Part shown: positions 25,296 through 33,622 of the stretch, piece after piece
Layout of the letters: each line of letters opens with the position of its first letter
Numbering within the stretch: position 1 is the stretch's first letter
Assembly (NCBI RefSeq): GCF_025420585.1
Contig: NZ_JAOEGB010000030.1
Coordinates: forward strand, 1-64,000
Source: Planotetraspora sp. A-T 1434
GTDB taxonomy: Bacteria; Actinomycetota; Actinomycetes; Streptosporangiales; Streptosporangiaceae
Length of the DNA: 64,000 nt
Reading direction: 5' to 3'
Program-made: the position numbers and the translations under genes
The notes under the pieces: model-generated
Databases searched by the model: none
The model's input: the letters and a program-made list of their open reading frames with translations, nothing else
What the model was told of the DNA's origin: nothing

Positions 25296-26071
25296 CCGTG
25301 CCGTACAACAGGACATTCAACTGGGAGCCGAGCCGGCGCTGGGTGCGCGGCTACAAGGGCGCGGTCGCCGTGGTGGACAGCCGCGCCGCGGTCCTCGTGT
25401 GGGAGCCGGGGCATCCCGTGCCCCGGTACGCGTTCCCCGAGGCCGACGTGCGTACCGACCTGCTGCGCCCGGCCGAGAACCCGCCCGTCGGAACGCACGA
25501 GGGGGCGACGAGGTTCTTCGATCTGGTGGTGGACGGGGAGGTCGCGTACAACGCCGCGTTCGAGTACCCGGATCTCCCCGGGTATCTGTCCCTGGAGTGG
25601 TTCCAGCGGGCCGAGCCCGTGCTCGACCGCTGGCTGGAGGAAGAAGAGGAGATCTTCGTGCATCCACGCGACCCCTACAAGCGGGTCGATCCGATCCCCA
25701 GCTCGCGCCACGTGCGGATCGAGATAGGGGGCCAGGTCGTCGCCGAGTCCCACGAGCCCGTTCTCCTGTATGAGACAGGGCTGCCCACCCGCTACTACAT
25801 CCCGCCGAAGGACGTGAACTTCGACCTGCTCGTGGCCACCGACACGCACACCCGGTGCCCGTACAAGGGGGAGGCGTCCTACTGGTCCCTGCGTGAGCCG
25901 GTCGAGGGCGTGCCCGCGGACGTGGCCTGGGCCTACCCGGACCCGATCCCGGCCGCCGCGGCCATCAAGGACCACGTGGCGTTCTACAACGAGGTTGTGG
26001 ACATCGTGGTCGACGGGGTGAAGGAAAAGCGCCCCGCCACGCTGTTCAGCAAGCGCCTGGCCGAGGCGTAG
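25292..26071 (+). CDS. DUF427 domain protein (two tandem copies)
   Basis: A 259-residue cytoplasmic protein made of two DUF427 modules. The first runs from WEPSRRWVRGYKGAVAVVDS to about residue 110. The second, about 140-215, has RHVRIEIGGQVVAESHEPVLLYETGLP and the typical CPYKGEASYWS motif. The family has no settled function. The GTG start at 25292 overlaps the oxygenase stop (GTGA), making it the last gene of the importer operon; a strong hairpin follows 9 bp after its stop. Confidence 0.9.
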   Translation: MTVPYNRTFNWEPSRRWVRGYKGAVAVVDSRAAVLVWEPGHPVPRYAFPEADVRTDLLRPAENPPVGTHEGATRFFDLVVDGEVAYNAAFEYPDLPGYLSLEWFQRAEPVLDRWLEEEEEIFVHPRDPYKRVDPIPSSRHVRIEIGGQVVAESHEPVLLYETGLPTRYYIPPKDVNFDLLVATDTHTRCPYKGEASYWSLREPVEGVPADVAWAYPDPIPAAAAIKDHVAFYNEVVDIVVDGVKEKRPATLFSKRLAEA

Positions 26072-26079
26072 ACCCGTCC

Positions 26080-26114
26080 GCCCCCCGGGCCCGCCGCGTG
26101 TGGGCCCAGGGGGC
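26080..26114 (+). terminator. Terminator of the ABC/2OG/DUF427 operon
   Basis: GCCCCCCGGGCCC pairs with GGGCCCAGGGGGC with one mismatch in a 13-bp stem around a 9-base loop. It begins 9 bp after the DUF427 stop. The following gap to 26345 shows no recognisable gene. Confidence 0.8.
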
Positions 26115-26345
26115 GCGACAGGGCTGCCCATTTCGTCGCGGGTGTTCTGTTCGCCGACCGGCATGCATCACGTACCTCGTGAAGCACCAGTGTTCCTGTG
26201 TCTGGGAGCAGGCAGGTCGCAGTCTCGTGGTCTTGGCCCCGGCTCGGGGAGTCAGTGATCCTTGGGGTGCGCGGCTGTCCGACGCCGCCACGAAGGAGTT
26301 CAAGGTGCCCCAGGCAAGGCATCTCGACGGGCTGGAGCACCTGGC

Positions 26346-27797
26346 ATGACGTACCTCGAGACCTGGCGGCTCAGAGCCGAGTTCGCGCGGAGGCTGTCCG
26401 ACCTCTACGGCACGGAGGTGCCCGCGTACACGACGCTTGTCGACGTTTCCCAGAGGGTGAACGCGAAGGTGCTCTCCGAGCGGGGCGCCTCCGCCGAGAG
26501 GCTCGGGTCGATCGGCAGGGTGACCGCGGAGCGTCACGGGGCGATCCGGGTCGGGACGCCGGCCGAGCTCGCCCAGGTGGCTCGGATCTTCGGTGCGCTG
26601 GGCATGAGCCCGGTGGGCTTCTACGATCTCCGGGACGCCGCGCCGCGTCCCATCCCCGTCGTTTCGACGGCGTTCCGGCCGACCGCCGCCCCGGAGCTGG
26701 CGAAAAACCCCTTCCGGGTCTTCGTATCGCTGCTCGTGCCCGAGGACGGGCGATTCTTCGACGCCGATCTCACGAGGCGTCTCCACGCGTTCCTCTCACG
26801 CCGGCGGCTGTTCCCCGACGAGCTCCTGACGTTGGCGGATTCCGCGGAAGCGGACGGCGGCCTCGACACCGGCCGCGCCGCCCGCTTCCTCGATCTGGCG
26901 GTCGCGGCGTTCGCCCTGTCGGACGAGCCGGTCGATCGCGGCTGGTATCAGGAGCTCGAGGCCGTCTCGAGTGTCGCCGCCGACATCGGTGGCGTCACCA
27001 CCACGCACATCAACCACCTCACCCCGCGTGTCCTCGACATCGACGAGCTCTACCGGGAGATGAGCCGCCGAGGCGTCGAGATGATCGACGAGATCCAAGG
27101 CCCGCCGCGATGGGACGGGCCCGACGTGCTGCTGCGCCAAACGTCCTTCCGCGCCCTGGCGGAGCCCCGCCGCTTCCGTGACGCGGATGGCACCGTCGGC
27201 TCTGGGGAGCTGCGCGTCCGCTTCGGTGAGGTCGAGGCACGCGGCATCGCCCTGACCACCGCAGGACGGAATCTGTACGACGCCCTGGTGGCGGAGGTGG
27301 ACCGAAGGCAGCCCGGATCGACGTCGCCCCGTCAGGACGTGGCGCGGCAGGTCTGGTCGGAGCACATGCCGCGCACCGAGCGCGAGCTCGCGGCCGGCGA
27401 CCTCGCCTTCTTCACCTACGAGATCGACGGCACGAGGCCCCTGGACGGCACGGCTCCCCCCGCCGGCCTCTCCCGGCTGCTCGCGGAGGGCTGGGTCGTG
27501 CCACGCCCAATCGTCTACGAGGACTTCCTGCCTCGATCCGCGGCCGGTATCTTCTCGTCCAACCTCACGAGCGCCGGGGCCGTCACGGACACCGGCGGCG
27601 GTGTCCATCGGGACGCCGAATGGATGTCCGCCGCGATCGGCCGCCGGGTCCAGGAGCCCGGTGAGCTGTACGAGGCGCAGCGCGCGGAGTCGTTGCGGCA
27701 GGTCGCGGCAGGGCTCGGCCTCGACGCGATCCACCTGCCCGGCGACGAACTCAGCTCGGTGGCAGGGGGCCGTACCGCTCACGGCGGCGTGAGATGA
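26346..27797 (+). CDS. hglS: 2-oxoadipate dioxygenase/decarboxylase (HglS/YdcJ, DUF1338)
   Basis: A 483-residue VOC-fold enzyme. HglS converts 2-oxoadipate, O2 and Fe(II) to D-2-hydroxyglutarate and CO2 in bacterial lysine catabolism. Residues matching its active site are His64 and Arg68 in ERHGAIRVGT, His221 in TTHINHLTPRVLD, and Glu295 in RFGEVEARG; the C-terminal YEDFLPRSAAGIF segment is also conserved. The ATG at 26346 is preferred over an upstream in-frame ATG (26262) inside non-coding-like sequence. Its stop overlaps the start of a D-2-hydroxyglutarate dehydrogenase-type gene, exactly the enzyme that would consume its product. Assignment from recalled family motifs, not a search. Confidence 0.88.
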   Translation: MTYLETWRLRAEFARRLSDLYGTEVPAYTTLVDVSQRVNAKVLSERGASAERLGSIGRVTAERHGAIRVGTPAELAQVARIFGALGMSPVGFYDLRDAAPRPIPVVSTAFRPTAAPELAKNPFRVFVSLLVPEDGRFFDADLTRRLHAFLSRRRLFPDELLTLADSAEADGGLDTGRAARFLDLAVAAFALSDEPVDRGWYQELEAVSSVAADIGGVTTTHINHLTPRVLDIDELYREMSRRGVEMIDEIQGPPRWDGPDVLLRQTSFRALAEPRRFRDADGTVGSGELRVRFGEVEARGIALTTAGRNLYDALVAEVDRRQPGSTSPRQDVARQVWSEHMPRTERELAAGDLAFFTYEIDGTRPLDGTAPPAGLSRLLAEGWVVPRPIVYEDFLPRSAAGIFSSNLTSAGAVTDTGGGVHRDAEWMSAAIGRRVQEPGELYEAQRAESLRQVAAGLGLDAIHLPGDELSSVAGGRTAHGGVR

Positions 27798-30760
27798 CCC
27801 GTGATGCGGGTGGCGTGGACGCGGATCTGGTCGCGGCCCTGCGTTCGGCGGGCGTCGGAGGCGTGGACGGCTCGCCTATGCGCCGGTCGTTGTACTCCTC
27901 CGACGCGTCGCTGTACCGGATCCCCCCTCGCGTGGTGGCCGCGCCGCGTCATTTGGACGAACTGGCCGCTGTGCTCCAGGTGTGTCGCGAGCATGCCGTA
28001 CCGCTGACGATGCGGGGAGCCGGCACGTCGATCGCGGGCAACGCGGTCGGGCCCGGTGTGGTGGTGGACGTCAGCCGCCACCTGAACCGCGTGCTGGAAG
28101 TGGACGCGGAGGGTGGAACGGCGCTGGTGGAGCCCGGTGTGGTGCAGGCGGAACTGCAGAAGGCGGCGGCGCGGCACGGCCTGCGGTTCGGGCCCGACCC
28201 GTCGACCCACAACCGCGCCACGCTGGGCGGGATGATCGGTAACAACGCGTGCGGGTCGCGGGCGCTGGGGTACGGCCGGACCAGCGACAATGTGCTGGGG
28301 CTCGACGTGCTGGCCGGCACGGGGGAGCGGCTGCGGCTGGGCGCGATGGACAACCCCACGGCGAGCTCGCCGCTGCTGACGGATCTGCGGGGCGTGGTGC
28401 GCGACGGCCTGGCGACGATCCGCACCGAGCTGGGGAGGTTCGGGCGGCAGGTGTCGGGCTACTCACTGGAGCACCTGCTTCCCGAGAACGGGTTCGACGT
28501 CGCGCGGGCACTGGCCGGCAGCGAGGGAACGCTGGCCTTGACGCTCGCGGCCCGGGTGCGGCTGGTGCGCGACGCCCCCGTGCGGCTTCTGGTCGCGCTG
28601 GGATACCCGTCGATGGCGGACGCGGCGGACGCCGTCCCCGCCGTCCTGCCGCACGCTCCCGTCGCCTGCGAGGGGCTGGACGCGCGGATCGTCGACGTGG
28701 TGCGTGAGCGTCGGGGGCCGGCCGCCGTCCCCGAGCTGCCGCGCGGTTCCGGGTGGCTGTTCGTCGAGCTCGTGGGGGAGGAGAGCGGCGCCGTACAGGC
28801 CGCGGCGGCCAGACTGGTCGCGGACGCCGGGGCGCTGGACGCGCGGGTCGTCACCGATCCCGTCCAGGCAGCGGCGCTGTGGAAGATCCGGGAGGACGGC
28901 GCGGGGCTGTCCGCGCGGACGCCCGACGGCGCCCCCGCCCACGCCGGATGGGAGGACGCCGCGGTGCCGCCGCAGCGGCTGGGCGCCTACCTGCGTGAGT
29001 TCGAGACGCTGATGGCTCGGCACGGGCTGACCGGCCTGCCGTACGGGCACTTCGGCGACGGGTGCGTCCACATCCGCATCGACTTCCCGTTCGACCGCGG
29101 CACCGGCGTCTTCCGCGACTTCCTGCTCGCCGCCGGCGCGCTGGCGGCCGAGCACGGTGGGTCGATGTCCGGGGAGCACGGCGACGGCCGTGCCCGGAGT
29201 GAGCTGCTGCCGCTGATGTACTCGCCGCGGGCGATCGGGCTGTTCGAGCGGGTCAAGGCCGTGTTCGACCCCGATGACCTGCTGAACCCGGGCGTCATCG
29301 TCCGTCCGGCCCCCTTCGACGCCCATGTCCGGGTCGCGGCGGCGAAGCCGTTGAGACGCGCCGAGCTGGCCACCCTCGGCCTGGCGTACCACCACGACCG
29401 GGGTGACCTGTCGGCGGCGGTGCATCGCTGCACGGGGGTGGGCAAGTGCCGGGCGGACAACAGCGCCGACGGCGGCGTGATGTGCCCGAGCTTCGCGGCC
29501 ACGCGCGACGAGAAGGACTCCACACGTGGCCGCGCCCGGGTGCTGCAGGACGCGGTGTCGGGCAACCTCGGCCCGGACGGGTGGAGATCGCAGGCGTTGC
29601 ACGACGCCCTGGACCTGTGCCTGTCGTGCAAGGGCTGCTCGTCGGACTGCCCGACCGGTGTGGACATGGCCGCCTACAAGGCCGAGGCGCTGCACCAGAG
29701 GTATCGGCGCCGGCTGCGTCCGCGCTCCCACTACGCGCTCGGATGGCTGCCACGCTGGGCACGCCTGGTCGGCCGCTCGGTCGCCCTGACGAGGCTGGCC
29801 AACATCGCCATGCGGTCGGAGACGCTGCACCCGCTCGTCGCCTGGAGCGCCGGGATCGACCGGCGCCGGTCGCTGCCGGCATTCGCGCAGAGCCCCTTCC
29901 GGCGCTGGTTCGCCCAGCGGTCCGTACAGCCCGGCACGGCGAAACACGGGCAACACGGGCAACACGGGCAACAGGGGGCACACGGGGAACAGGTGGAACA
30001 TGGGGAACACGGGGAACACGGGGACGTCGTCCTGTTCGTCGACACTTTCACGGACGCCTTCTCACCCGAGGTCGGGCAGGCGGCCGTCGCCGTCCTCGAA
30101 GACGCCGGCTACCGCGTCACCGTCACCGACCGGCCGGTCTGCTGCGGTCTGACCTGGATCTCCACCGGCCAGCTGGACGGCGCCCGCCGGCAGGCACGCG
30201 CCACGGTCGACGCGCTGCTGCCGCATGTGCGGGCCGGTGCAAAGATCGTCGGGCTTGAGCCCTCCTGCACCGGAGTGCTACGGGCCGACACCGTCGAACT
30301 GCTGGGCGGGGAGGACGGCACAGACGCCGAGGACGCCCCGGCCCTGGTCGCCGCCAGAGAGGTCGCCGCCGCGACCCGCACCCTGGCCGAGTTGCTCGGC
30401 CAGACGCCCGGCTGGACCCCGCCGGATCTGACCGGCACCACCGGGGTCGCGCAGCCCCACTGCCACCACCACGCCGTGATGGGCTGGGCCGCCGACGCCG
30501 CCCTGCTGCGGGACGCCGGGGCCGACATCGAGCGGCTCGGCGGGTGCTGCGGCCTGGCCGGCAACTTCGGGGTCGAGCGCGGACACCACGACGTCTCCGT
30601 CGCCGTCGCCGAGCAACGGCTTCTGCCCGCCGTCCGGGCGGCCGGGCCCGGCACCGTCGTGCTCGCCGACGGGTTCAGTTGCCGCACCCAGCTCAGCACG
30701 CTCACCCACCGCACCGGCCGGCATCTCGCCCAGCTCCTGGCCGAACGCCTGCCCCGCTGA
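27794..30760 (+). CDS. FAD/Fe-S D-2-hydroxyglutarate dehydrogenase-type oxidoreductase (YdiJ-like)
   Basis: A 988-residue fusion. Residues about 35-270 form a PCMH FAD-binding domain (MRGAGTSIAGNAVG; THNRATLGGMIGNNACGSRA). About 270-510 is the FAD-oxidase C-terminal domain, with PYGHFGDGCVHIRIDFPFD and a GSMSGEHGDGRARSELLP active-site region. Then come ferredoxin-type cysteine clusters (CTGVGKC; CLSCKGCSSDCPTG) and CCG-domain motifs (LEPSCTG; GGCCGLAGNFG). YdiJ-like enzymes oxidise D-2-hydroxyglutarate to 2-oxoglutarate and pass electrons on. A His-Gly-Gln/Glu repeat linker lies before the CCG domain. ATG 27794 overlaps the hglS stop (ATGA), so the two are one operon. Confidence 0.9.
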   Translation: MTRDAGGVDADLVAALRSAGVGGVDGSPMRRSLYSSDASLYRIPPRVVAAPRHLDELAAVLQVCREHAVPLTMRGAGTSIAGNAVGPGVVVDVSRHLNRVLEVDAEGGTALVEPGVVQAELQKAAARHGLRFGPDPSTHNRATLGGMIGNNACGSRALGYGRTSDNVLGLDVLAGTGERLRLGAMDNPTASSPLLTDLRGVVRDGLATIRTELGRFGRQVSGYSLEHLLPENGFDVARALAGSEGTLALTLAARVRLVRDAPVRLLVALGYPSMADAADAVPAVLPHAPVACEGLDARIVDVVRERRGPAAVPELPRGSGWLFVELVGEESGAVQAAAARLVADAGALDARVVTDPVQAAALWKIREDGAGLSARTPDGAPAHAGWEDAAVPPQRLGAYLREFETLMARHGLTGLPYGHFGDGCVHIRIDFPFDRGTGVFRDFLLAAGALAAEHGGSMSGEHGDGRARSELLPLMYSPRAIGLFERVKAVFDPDDLLNPGVIVRPAPFDAHVRVAAAKPLRRAELATLGLAYHHDRGDLSAAVHRCTGVGKCRADNSADGGVMCPSFAATRDEKDSTRGRARVLQDAVSGNLGPDGWRSQALHDALDLCLSCKGCSSDCPTGVDMAAYKAEALHQRYRRRLRPRSHYALGWLPRWARLVGRSVALTRLANIAMRSETLHPLVAWSAGIDRRRSLPAFAQSPFRRWFAQRSVQPGTAKHGQHGQHGQQGAHGEQVEHGEHGEHGDVVLFVDTFTDAFSPEVGQAAVAVLEDAGYRVTVTDRPVCCGLTWISTGQLDGARRQARATVDALLPHVRAGAKIVGLEPSCTGVLRADTVELLGGEDGTDAEDAPALVAAREVAAATRTLAELLGQTPGWTPPDLTGTTGVAQPHCHHHAVMGWAADAALLRDAGADIERLGGCCGLAGNFGVERGHHDVSVAVAEQRLLPAVRAAGPGTVVLADGFSCRTQLSTLTHRTGRHLAQLLAERLPR
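29943..30024. repeat. 9-bp minisatellite in the YdiJ-like gene
   Basis: About nine degenerate 9-bp units of the type CAACACGGG / GAACACGGG encode a His-Gly-Gln/Glu linker between the Fe-S and CCG regions. The first three are nearly identical, later ones diverge, and all keep the frame. Confidence 0.85.
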
Positions 30761-30944
30761 GCGCTGCTGTACGGCCGGCCGCCACGGCAAGGGCCGAAAT
30801 GGTGGTGCGCGCCGGGGCCGCCGTGATCGCGATGGGGGATGCCCTGAGGCCATATCACCCCAGTTCGCGACCTATTCTGAGCCGAAGCGTCCGCCTTGGC
30901 TCTCTGTCGCCGAGGCGTCGGCTGAGCTGCAGATGGGATTTCGG

Positions 30945-31910
30945 ATGCTCAACCCCGTTCATTTACGGACACTTGTCGCCGTGATCCGTACCGGCTCGTT
31001 CGCTGATGCGGCACGGGATCTGGGCTACACGGGCTCCGCGGTTTCGCAGCAGATCGCCGCCCTGGAGCGGGTCGTCAAGGTTCCCCTTTTCGAGCGGGCC
31101 GCGCACAGTGTGCGGCCCACGGCGGCGGCGGAGTTCCTGGCCACCCGCGCGCACGACACCCTGGCGAGCCTGAAGGCGCTTGAGGACGACATCACCGGCA
31201 TGGCCGAGGGCACCGTGGGGCGCATCCGGATAGGCAGCTTCCCGACCGCGAGCGAGCGGCTGCTTCCCGAGGCGCTCGCCGCGTTCCTCACCGACCACCC
31301 GAAGGTGGAGATCCTCCTCGACGAGGGTGAGTCCGAGGATCTGGTGAACAGCCTCCAGGACGGCAGAATCGACCTCGCCCTGGTGTACCACTACGACCTG
31401 GTCCCTCGGTCCTGGCCTCGGAGCCTCCAGGCGAAACCGCTGCTGGACGAGGAGCTGATCCTGCTGCTCCCCGAGGACCACCACCTCACCACCGTGGACA
31501 CCATCGTCCTGTCCGATCTGGCCACTGAGAACTGGATCTCGACCCGGGAGGGGACTGCGGGGTCCAAATGCATGAGACGGCTGTGCACCGGCAAGGGCTT
31601 CGAGCCCGCCGTGGCCATGCGCAGCAACGACTACGACGTCATCCGCAGTTTCGTGCGCTCCAGCCTTGGGATCGCTCTCGTGCCGGCACTCAGCCACGTC
31701 ACCAGCGACGGGGTCTTCGCGGCCCCTCTACAGGACGTGACCGCCCGCCGCCACGTCGCCGTGCTGCATCGGGCGACGAAGTACAACCGTGCCGTCACCG
31801 GGGCCCTGCGGGCGCTCGAGCGAGCCGCGGCCGCGATCGTCGGCACCCAGCCGGGAGTGCGCCCGCCCACGCCCGGGTACGTGACGCACCCCGATGCCGG
31901 CAACGGTTGA
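30945..31910 (+). CDS. LysR-family transcriptional regulator
   Basis: A 321-residue regulator. The N-terminal winged helix is typical: LRTLVAVIRTGSFADAARDLGYTGSAVSQQIAALER. The effector domain begins near residue 90 with GRIRIGSFPTA. ATG 30945 gives the standard LysR opening MLNPVHLRTL; an ATG 12 bases upstream is also possible, and neither has a strong ribosome site. It lies between the hglS operon and the convergent ALDH7 gene, so a role in controlling lysine or aminoadipate catabolism is a reasonable inference. Co-inducer unknown. Confidence 0.9.
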   Translation: MLNPVHLRTLVAVIRTGSFADAARDLGYTGSAVSQQIAALERVVKVPLFERAAHSVRPTAAAEFLATRAHDTLASLKALEDDITGMAEGTVGRIRIGSFPTASERLLPEALAAFLTDHPKVEILLDEGESEDLVNSLQDGRIDLALVYHYDLVPRSWPRSLQAKPLLDEELILLLPEDHHLTTVDTIVLSDLATENWISTREGTAGSKCMRRLCTGKGFEPAVAMRSNDYDVIRSFVRSSLGIALVPALSHVTSDGVFAAPLQDVTARRHVAVLHRATKYNRAVTGALRALERAAAAIVGTQPGVRPPTPGYVTHPDAGNG

Positions 31911-31926
31911 TCTCAAGCGCCATGCC

Positions 31927-31940
31927 GGCCGTACACGGCC
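31927..31940. terminator. Short hairpin between convergent LysR and ALDH7 genes
   Basis: GGCCGT-AC-ACGGCC is a perfect 6-bp inverted repeat in the 30-bp gap between two convergent stops. It could serve as a weak bidirectional terminator. Confidence 0.35.
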
Positions 31941-33512
31941 TCAGACCGTGAAGTCGACGCCCTGGGCCAGGGGAAGCTCGCCCGAATAGTTGATGGTGTT
32001 GGTCGCCCGCCGCATGTAGGCCCGCCAGGCGTCCGATCCCGACTCACGGCCGCCGCCGGTCTCCTTCTCGCCGCCGAACGCGCCCCCGATCTCGGCGCCG
32101 GACGTGCCGATGTTCACATTGACGATGCCGCAGTCCGACCCGACAGCGCTGACGAACCGCTCCGCCTCCGCCTGGTCGGACGTGAAGATCGACGACGACA
32201 GACCCTGCGGGACGTCGTTGTTGAGGTCGATGGCGGTGTCCAGATCCCGGTAGCGCATCAGGTAGAGCAGGGGAGCGAACGTCTCCTCCCGCACGATCTC
32301 GCTCTGCGCGGGCATGCGGACGATGGCCGGCTCGACGTAGTAGGCATCCGGGCTCACGTCCTCCAGACGGCGTCCTCCGCCGACGAGAAGCTCTCCCCCT
32401 TCCTTGTGCGCCCGGTCGAGAGCCCCGGCCAGACTCTGGAAGGCACTTTCGTTGATGAGCGGGCCCACGAGCGTTCCCTCCGCCGTGGGATCTCCGATCG
32501 GGAGGCGCCCGTATGCCGCGACGAGACGGCGTTCCAGTTCGTCGGCGACGTCCTCGTGGACGAACACGCGGCGCATGCTCGTGCATCGCTGGCCCGCGGT
32601 GCCCGCGGCGGAGAACACGATGCCGCGTGTCGCCAGATCGAGGTCGGCCGATCGTGCGACGACCGCCGCGTTGTTCCCGCCGAGCTCCAGCAGGCACCGG
32701 CCGAACCGGGCCGCCACGCGTGGCCCCACGGCCCGCCCCATCCGCGTGGAACCCGTGGCGCTGAGCAGGGCCACGTCGGGGTGATCGACCAGTCGTTCGC
32801 CCACATCGGCTCCGCCGAGCAGGACCTGGCTGACGTGCCGTGGCGCTCCGGTCTCCTCGATCGCCCGCTGGAGAACGGCCTGGCAGGCCAGAGCGGTCAG
32901 CGGCGCCATCTCGGACGGCTTCCAGACCACCGGGTCGCCGCACACCAGAGCCACCGCCGCGTTCCACGACCACACGGCCGCCGGGAAGTTGAAGGCGCTG
33001 ATGACGCCCACGACCCCCAACGGGTGCCAGGTCTCCATGAGCCGGTGACCGGGACGCTCGGACGGCATGGTCTTCCCATAGAGCTGACGGGACAGCCCGA
33101 CGGCGAACTCGCAGATGTCGACCATCTCTTGCACTTCGCCGAGCGCCTCAGAGACGATCTTGCCTACTTCGAGGCCGATCAGGGTTGCGATGTCCTCCTT
33201 GTGCTCGACGAGCAGCTCGCCGAGCCTGCTCACCAGCGCTCCGCGCACAGGTGCGGGGGTCTCCCGCCAGATGAGGAAGGCTTCCCGGGCGCGCGACACC
33301 GTCTCGTCGACGGCATCGCCGTCCACCCACGTGACCGGCAGCAACTCCGCACCGTTGATGGGAGACCGTGAGGAATGGGCGCCGCGCAACAGCGCGGGGT
33401 CCACGCCACAGCGCTCAAGGGCGCGCCGGGCCTCTTCGCGGAGCCGGCCGGGCGTGGGCAGGGGGGCGGTTGACAAGGTGGCGGGCGAGGCGGTGGGCGA
33501 GGACGGGGTCAC
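31941..33512 (-). CDS. amaB: ALDH7-family L-2-aminoadipate-6-semialdehyde dehydrogenase
   Basis: A 523-residue aldehyde dehydrogenase. The C-terminus carries the ALDH7/antiquitin signature almost unchanged (SGAEIGGAFGGEKETGGGRE, then AYMRRATNTINYS and LPLAQG). SAFNFPAAVWSWN, LELGGNNAAVV and the catalytic Cys in AGQRCTSMRR are present. The family (human ALDH7A1, Pseudomonas AmaB) oxidises aminoadipate semialdehyde, in equilibrium with piperideine-6-carboxylate, to 2-aminoadipate. The GTG at 33512 follows GAGAGAAC. It ends a minus-strand gene set with amino acid importer and amine oxidase genes, which fits. The exact substrate is inferred from family. Confidence 0.88.
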   Translation of the reverse strand: MTPSSPTASPATLSTAPLPTPGRLREEARRALERCGVDPALLRGAHSSRSPINGAELLPVTWVDGDAVDETVSRAREAFLIWRETPAPVRGALVSRLGELLVEHKEDIATLIGLEVGKIVSEALGEVQEMVDICEFAVGLSRQLYGKTMPSERPGHRLMETWHPLGVVGVISAFNFPAAVWSWNAAVALVCGDPVVWKPSEMAPLTALACQAVLQRAIEETGAPRHVSQVLLGGADVGERLVDHPDVALLSATGSTRMGRAVGPRVAARFGRCLLELGGNNAAVVARSADLDLATRGIVFSAAGTAGQRCTSMRRVFVHEDVADELERRLVAAYGRLPIGDPTAEGTLVGPLINESAFQSLAGALDRAHKEGGELLVGGGRRLEDVSPDAYYVEPAIVRMPAQSEIVREETFAPLLYLMRYRDLDTAIDLNNDVPQGLSSSIFTSDQAEAERFVSAVGSDCGIVNVNIGTSGAEIGGAFGGEKETGGGRESGSDAWRAYMRRATNTINYSGELPLAQGVDFTV

Positions 33513-33622
33513 AACAGTTCTCTCAATCTATGGTTATGCGAATCCGGCCGGGGGAGCCGAGTTTTGTCACGATTTCTGACCTCGGAGCCGGGCCCGTACG
33601 AGGCGCCGGGCTCGGGCTCGGC

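Noticed and set aside
18126-26071. Beta-lactam biosynthetic cluster because of the IPNS-family enzyme
   Set aside because: No peptide synthetase, beta-lactam synthetase or related tailoring gene is present; the IPNS family is broad and here it is tied to an importer.
26098-26345. Small gene between the DUF427 operon and hglS
   Set aside because: Short frames on both strands lack ribosome sites and codon bias; the left part is the operon terminator.
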